DNA from: Pedobacter puniceum
GTDB taxonomy: Bacteria; Bacteroidota; Bacteroidia; Sphingobacteriales; Sphingobacteriaceae
Assembly: GCF_009674685.1 (NCBI RefSeq)
Contig: NZ_WKJI01000001.1
Location: 1,116,001-1,180,000, forward strand
Direction of reading: 5' to 3'
DNA length: 64,000 nucleotides
Shown here: piece by piece, positions 63,749 to 64,000 of the stretch
Layout: every line of letters begins with the position of its first letter
Numbering within the stretch: position 1 is the first letter of the stretch
Program-made: the position numbers and the translations under genes
The notes under the pieces: generated by a model
What the model saw: only the letters and a program-made list of their open reading frames with translations
Told to the model about the DNA's origin: nothing
Databases searched by the model: none

Positions 63749-64000
63749 TTATGATTGATGAGGTAGCAATGGTTTTTCTTTGATAGCTTCTTTTTGGCAG
63801 TTTTTAGCACAGGCACAAGCTTTACCTACACACTTATTTTCTTGCCAAAGGTCTAAGCTTTTTATGGTAAGCTGCGTTATTTCTTGCAAAACCTCTGTAG
63901 TTAAAAAAGCTTGATGTGGTGTGATAATAACATTAGGAAAAGCTAATAACTGTTGTAATAAACAATCTTTTTCTTTGTCTTGATGATGATTTTCAAAAAA
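63749..64000 (-). CDS. D-lactate dehydrogenase-like 2-hydroxyacid dehydrogenase, C-terminal end (cut by window edge)
   Basis: Only about 83 codons are visible, entering from beyond the window. The sequence FPNVIITPHQAFLTTEVLQE contains the catalytic His region of 2-hydroxyacid dehydrogenases of the D-lactate type, followed by helix LTIKSLDLWQ. The chain ends in an unusual cysteine-rich tail, NKCVGKACACAKNCQKEA, then PLLPHQS and the stop at 63749-63751, one nt before hemN. The identity rests on the C-terminus alone. Confidence 0.8.
   Translation of the reverse strand, partial: FFENHHQDKEKDCLLQQLLAFPNVIITPHQAFLTTEVLQEITQLTIKSLDLWQENKCVGKACACAKNCQKEAIKEKPLLPHQS

Overview
The window is chromosomal DNA of a Bacteroidota bacterium, most likely a Sphingobacteriaceae member close to Pedobacter. 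This rests on gene content (SusC/SusD pair with ECF sigma and FecR, fused CcoNO oxidase, fused NagB-deacetylase, HGSNAT-like membrane proteins, DUF6702 protein) and on promoters of the Bacteroidota type (TTG, 17-20 nt, TAnnTTTG), which can be read directly in front of several genes. The DNA is AT-rich and densely coding. No species can be named from sequence alone.

Layout. 1-1625: thiamine operon (thiS, thiC cut by the window edge) behind a TPP riboswitch with a terminator hairpin. 1659-5949: RluA-type pseudouridine synthase, OmpR/PhoB-type response regulator, lipoprotein thioredoxin coupled to gatB. 6290-7232: a REP-associated tyrosine transposase (RAYT) beside a dense cluster of palindromic repeats. 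7242-14679: alaS, DEAD-box helicase, a DUF6702/HupE pair and an M1 metallopeptidase. 14766-19500: an accessory stretch with a ~100-bp interspersed repeat, a small membrane protein, palindromic repeats and a two-gene ABC-type ATPase plus HNH nuclease module that is a good candidate for an anti-phage system of Septu-like architecture. 19766-22034: BadF-type amino-sugar kinase divergent from a ROK regulator. 22448-30866: complete cbb3 oxidase locus (ccoI, ccoS, ccoNO, ccoQ, ccoP, ccoG, ccoH, SafE-like protein) with Crp/Fnr-type palindromes. 30970: tRNA-Ser; 22182: tRNA-Arg.

The right half is carbohydrate metabolism. 31250-35085 carries GH105, a LacI regulator, kduI and kduD for unsaturated uronates. 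35380-41207 carries two tandem HGSNAT-like proteins, a fused NagB-deacetylase and a FucP-type transporter for amino sugars. 42245-53192 is a long minus-strand gene run: GH20 hexosaminidase, a secreted beta-propeller, a DapA-family aldolase, a short-chain epimerase-like protein without the usual catalytic lysine, an Nramp-superfamily transporter without the metal-binding motif, a secreted PQQ-type sugar dehydrogenase fused to cytochrome c, and a BNR_4 propeller. It is followed upstream by SusD, SusC, FecR and an ECF sigma factor. Together these look like a polysaccharide utilisation locus with an unusual oxidative branch, whose substrate I cannot name. 60423-64000 holds an HMA-CDF cation transporter, a cold-shock protein, a 1-Cys peroxiredoxin, hemN and the C-terminus of a D-lactate-dehydrogenase-like protein with a cysteine-rich tail.

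The most notable items are the ATPase-HNH module, the RAYT with its palindrome cluster, a two-copy interspersed repeat with conserved arms and a variable hairpin tip, and the Nramp-like/aldolase/sugar-dehydrogenase operon.
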